Assembly: GCA_913051905.1 (NCBI GenBank)
Contig: CAJXBY010000127.1
Span: 1 to 7,668, forward strand
Source of the DNA: an uncultured Gammaproteobacteria bacterium
GTDB taxonomy: Bacteria > Pseudomonadota > Gammaproteobacteria > Arenicellales > UBA868
Reading direction: 5' to 3'
Length of the DNA: 7,668 nucleotides
Shown one piece after another: positions 6,632 to 7,668 of the stretch. Each line of letters starts with the position of its first letter. Position 1 is the first letter of the stretch. The translations under genes were made by a program, and so were the position numbers. The notes under the pieces were generated by a model, which saw nothing but the letters and a program-made list of their open reading frames with translations, did no database searches and was not told the DNA's origin.

Positions 6632-6820
6632 CTATTTGATGCGTATCGAAAGCTCGAGCAGGGTAATGTAGCGTGCCGCGTTGGCAATTGTCTTTTCGCT
6701 TTGCCAGTCTGCTCGGGCAGCCTCCAGTTCCTCACTGATCGGCTCACTCTTGGGCTTCGCGTCCCCCGGATGCTTGGGTGGTTCCAGTATTGTTCGAACC
6801 TGTTGCCAAATGTTGGACAT
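6632..6820 (-). CDS. Small hypothetical protein (62 aa), unknown function
   Basis: I do not recognise this 62-residue product. It starts MSNIWQQVRTIL, has a proline- and lysine-rich stretch at about residues 14-28 (PPKHPGDAKPK), and ends in a charged, probably helical half (EELEAARADWQSEKTIANAA, then RYITLLELSIRIK). No signal peptide, membrane helix or cysteine pair is seen. Support for a real gene comes from a good Shine-Dalgarno on the minus strand (GGAGAGG, complement of 6825-6831) a few bases before ATG, a coherent soluble composition, and a good fit into an otherwise empty gap. It is convergent with the enolase-family gene and divergent from the ABM-domain gene. A role as a small cytoplasmic accessory protein is possible but unsupported. 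Confidence 0.65.
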   Translation of the reverse strand: MSNIWQQVRTILEPPKHPGDAKPKSEPISEELEAARADWQSEKTIANAARYITLLELSIRIK

Positions 6821-6972
6821 AGTGCCTCTCCAGATCTACGACTCCGAGTAGTCTAAACTCACCGGGGCATCAGAAAACAACCCGATCCGGCTTTCGGGCA
6901 CTCCTATCCAAGCACGGCTTCGCGTCAACAAGGACAACGGGTTAGACTTTTTGTCCCTCTTGGAGAACATTG
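6821..6972. promoter_or_regulatory. Divergent intergenic region with an inverted TTAGACT pair
   Basis: This 152-bp region separates two divergent genes. The heptamer TTAGACT lies at 6942-6948 on the plus strand and again on the minus strand (complement of 6850-6856). TAGACT matches four of six -10 consensus bases in each case. It is placed 25-30 bp before each start codon, so the pair could be the two divergent -10 elements or a shared operator. No convincing -35 is seen on either side. CCCGA/TCGGG (6881-6885 and 6894-6898) forms a small 5-bp inverted repeat between them. Confidence 0.3.
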
Positions 6973-7284
6973 ATGATCAGCGTGACGATAGAGTATTTCA
7001 TTAGACCAGGTTTTGAGAAAGCCTATGAGGCCCTTGCCGAAAAGGTCTACCCTGATGTGCACAGCATTGATGGATTTATCTCGGTGGAGGGCTTTGAAAG
7101 TCGATCTGAACCGGGTAAACGGCTGTCACTGTCATATTGGCGTGACGAAGACGCAGTTAAGACGTGGCGACGGCATCCTGAGCATGTCCGTGTGATGAAA
7201 CAGGGAAAAGAAGAGATCTTTTCTTCCTATAGGATCACCGTGTCTTCTGCCCTCCGTGATTATTCATTCCAAAGAGATGTTTAA
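6973..7284 (+). CDS. ABM (antibiotic biosynthesis monooxygenase) domain protein
   Basis: This 103-aa protein is a single ferredoxin-like alpha-beta barrel of the ABM/DUF family, usually dimeric. The pattern fits: an opening strand MISVTIEYFIRPG, a helix with FEKAYEAL, the strand DGFISVEGF (33-41), the strand RLSLSYWRDEDAVKTW (50-65), then the His-rich helix HPEHVRVM (68-75). Members include cofactor-free monooxygenases of quinone biosynthesis and heme-degrading IsdG-like enzymes, and many have no known role. The conserved Trp56/Trp65 and His68/His71 region is present, but I cannot assign a substrate. ATG 6973 is chosen over an in-frame TTG at 6970 because GGAG at 6962-6965 is well spaced for it. 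The gene precedes a TauD-family gene by about 100 bp and could share its transcript. Confidence 0.85.
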   Translation: MISVTIEYFIRPGFEKAYEALAEKVYPDVHSIDGFISVEGFESRSEPGKRLSLSYWRDEDAVKTWRRHPEHVRVMKQGKEEIFSSYRITVSSALRDYSFQRDV

Positions 7285-7385
7285 TCCAACAGTCAGATGA
7301 CTCTCGACAGTCAAAGCACTTTCCTGGTCCTGCCGGTCTTTACCGGGCCCGTTGTGGGCAAAGGACAGCCTCCTCGCCCGACCTG
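7285..7385. other. Intergenic stretch before the TauD-family gene
   Basis: About 100 bp. A weak TGACT/AGTCA stem (7298-7302 and 7309-7313) has no T-run after it. ACCGGGCCCG at 7342-7351 repeats ten bases of the palindrome at 3390-3401. No recognisable promoter or terminator is seen, so read-through from the ABM gene is plausible. Confidence 0.3.
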
Positions 7386-7668
7386 ATGTATTCATCGCGA
7401 CCGGTCGGCACCTTCGCCCGTGAAGTGAGCGAGCTTTCACTCTGGGAGAGTCTGGACGATCTCACCGTCGCACGCCTTGCGGACAGCTGGTCTCGTCATG
7501 GTCTTCTCTTTTTCCGCCGCCAGGCACTGTCCGAAGCCGAGCTGCTGAAGTTCAGCACCTATTTCGGAGATCCGGACGTGATCGTTCGCGAAGATTGGGC
7601 CTCTACTACGACACCTCAGGTGATCCAGATCAGTAACATGAAAAACTACCAGGGGGAATCAATTGGAG
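7386..7668 (+). CDS. TauD/TfdA-family Fe(II)/2-oxoglutarate dioxygenase, N-terminal part (3' end outside window)
   Basis: The frame from ATG 7386 stays open to the window edge, giving the first 94 residues. Characteristic TauD/TfdA features are the GTFAREVSELSLWESLDDLT opening (8-27, the family's GAEVxGxDLxxPL region), RLADSWSRHGLLFFRRQALS (30-49), LLKFSTYFGDPD (53-64), and PQVIQISN (77-84), where the family has the PEVLxISN strand. Known members hydroxylate taurine, 2,4-D, gamma-butyrobetaine-like or other carboxylate/sulfonate substrates. The iron ligands (HxD...H) would lie beyond the edge, so activity and substrate cannot be judged. No clear Shine-Dalgarno is seen. The frame is open upstream without a better ATG, GTG or TTG nearby, so the start is moderately certain. 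Confidence 0.85.
   Translation, partial: MYSSRPVGTFAREVSELSLWESLDDLTVARLADSWSRHGLLFFRRQALSEAELLKFSTYFGDPDVIVREDWASTTTPQVIQISNMKNYQGESIG

Noticed and set aside
6337..6747. 136-aa minus-strand frame and 84-aa plus-strand frame (6602-6856) around the small gene
   Set aside because: Both have arginine- or cysteine-rich unlikely compositions and overlap better supported genes on the opposite strand or frame; neither has a good ribosome-binding site.
7298..7313. TGACT/AGTCA stem after the ABM gene as terminator
   Set aside because: Only five base pairs and no following T-run.
1..7668. Mobile element, CRISPR or phage remnants
   Set aside because: No transposase or integrase motifs, no spaced direct repeats and no terminal inverted repeats were found by reading.

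Overview
The window is about 7.7 kb of tightly packed, moderately GC-rich bacterial DNA and looks like a proteobacterial chromosome. A Tpm-type thiopurine methyltransferase next to a cysteinyl-tRNA synthetase with an HIGN signature suggests a gamma- or alphaproteobacterium, but the sequence does not settle the class. No rRNA, tRNA, CRISPR array, insertion sequence or phage gene is visible, and every gap between genes is shorter than 160 bases.

Region 1 (1-3388, + strand) is a housekeeping block. It holds the C-terminal catalytic part of a class III adenylate cyclase (cut by the window edge), cysS one base downstream, a Tpm-family methyltransferase, and a second class I SAM-dependent methyltransferase. 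A 137-bp gap follows. It contains a 12-bp palindrome, an 8-bp-stem hairpin and a plausible promoter, and it separates this block from the next operon.

Region 2 (3526-6590, + strand) is the most interesting part: a compact three-gene catabolic operon. Its genes are (a) an Asp/Glu-racemase/arylmalonate-decarboxylase-fold protein, (b) a Rieske non-heme iron oxygenase alpha subunit of the type that attacks N-methylated or quaternary ammonium compounds, and (c) an enolase-superfamily protein of the mandelate racemase/muconate lactonizing group. Genes a and b overlap by ATGA; b and c are 15 bp apart. The Rieske protein has all its metal-binding residues, with Glu instead of Asp at the bridging position. 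The two partner enzymes have lost residues that are catalytic or metal-binding in characterised relatives: both cysteines in (a), and one metal ligand plus the base histidine in (c). This suggests uncharacterised chemistry. The substrate cannot be read from the sequence, and no electron-transfer reductase, transporter or regulator lies in the window.

Region 3 (6591-7668) has a small convergent minus-strand gene of unknown function, a divergent intergenic region, a small antibiotic-biosynthesis-monooxygenase (ABM) domain protein, and the start of a TauD/TfdA-family dioxygenase that runs off the right edge. The ABM and TauD genes may extend the oxidative catabolic theme of region 2, but that link rests only on proximity.
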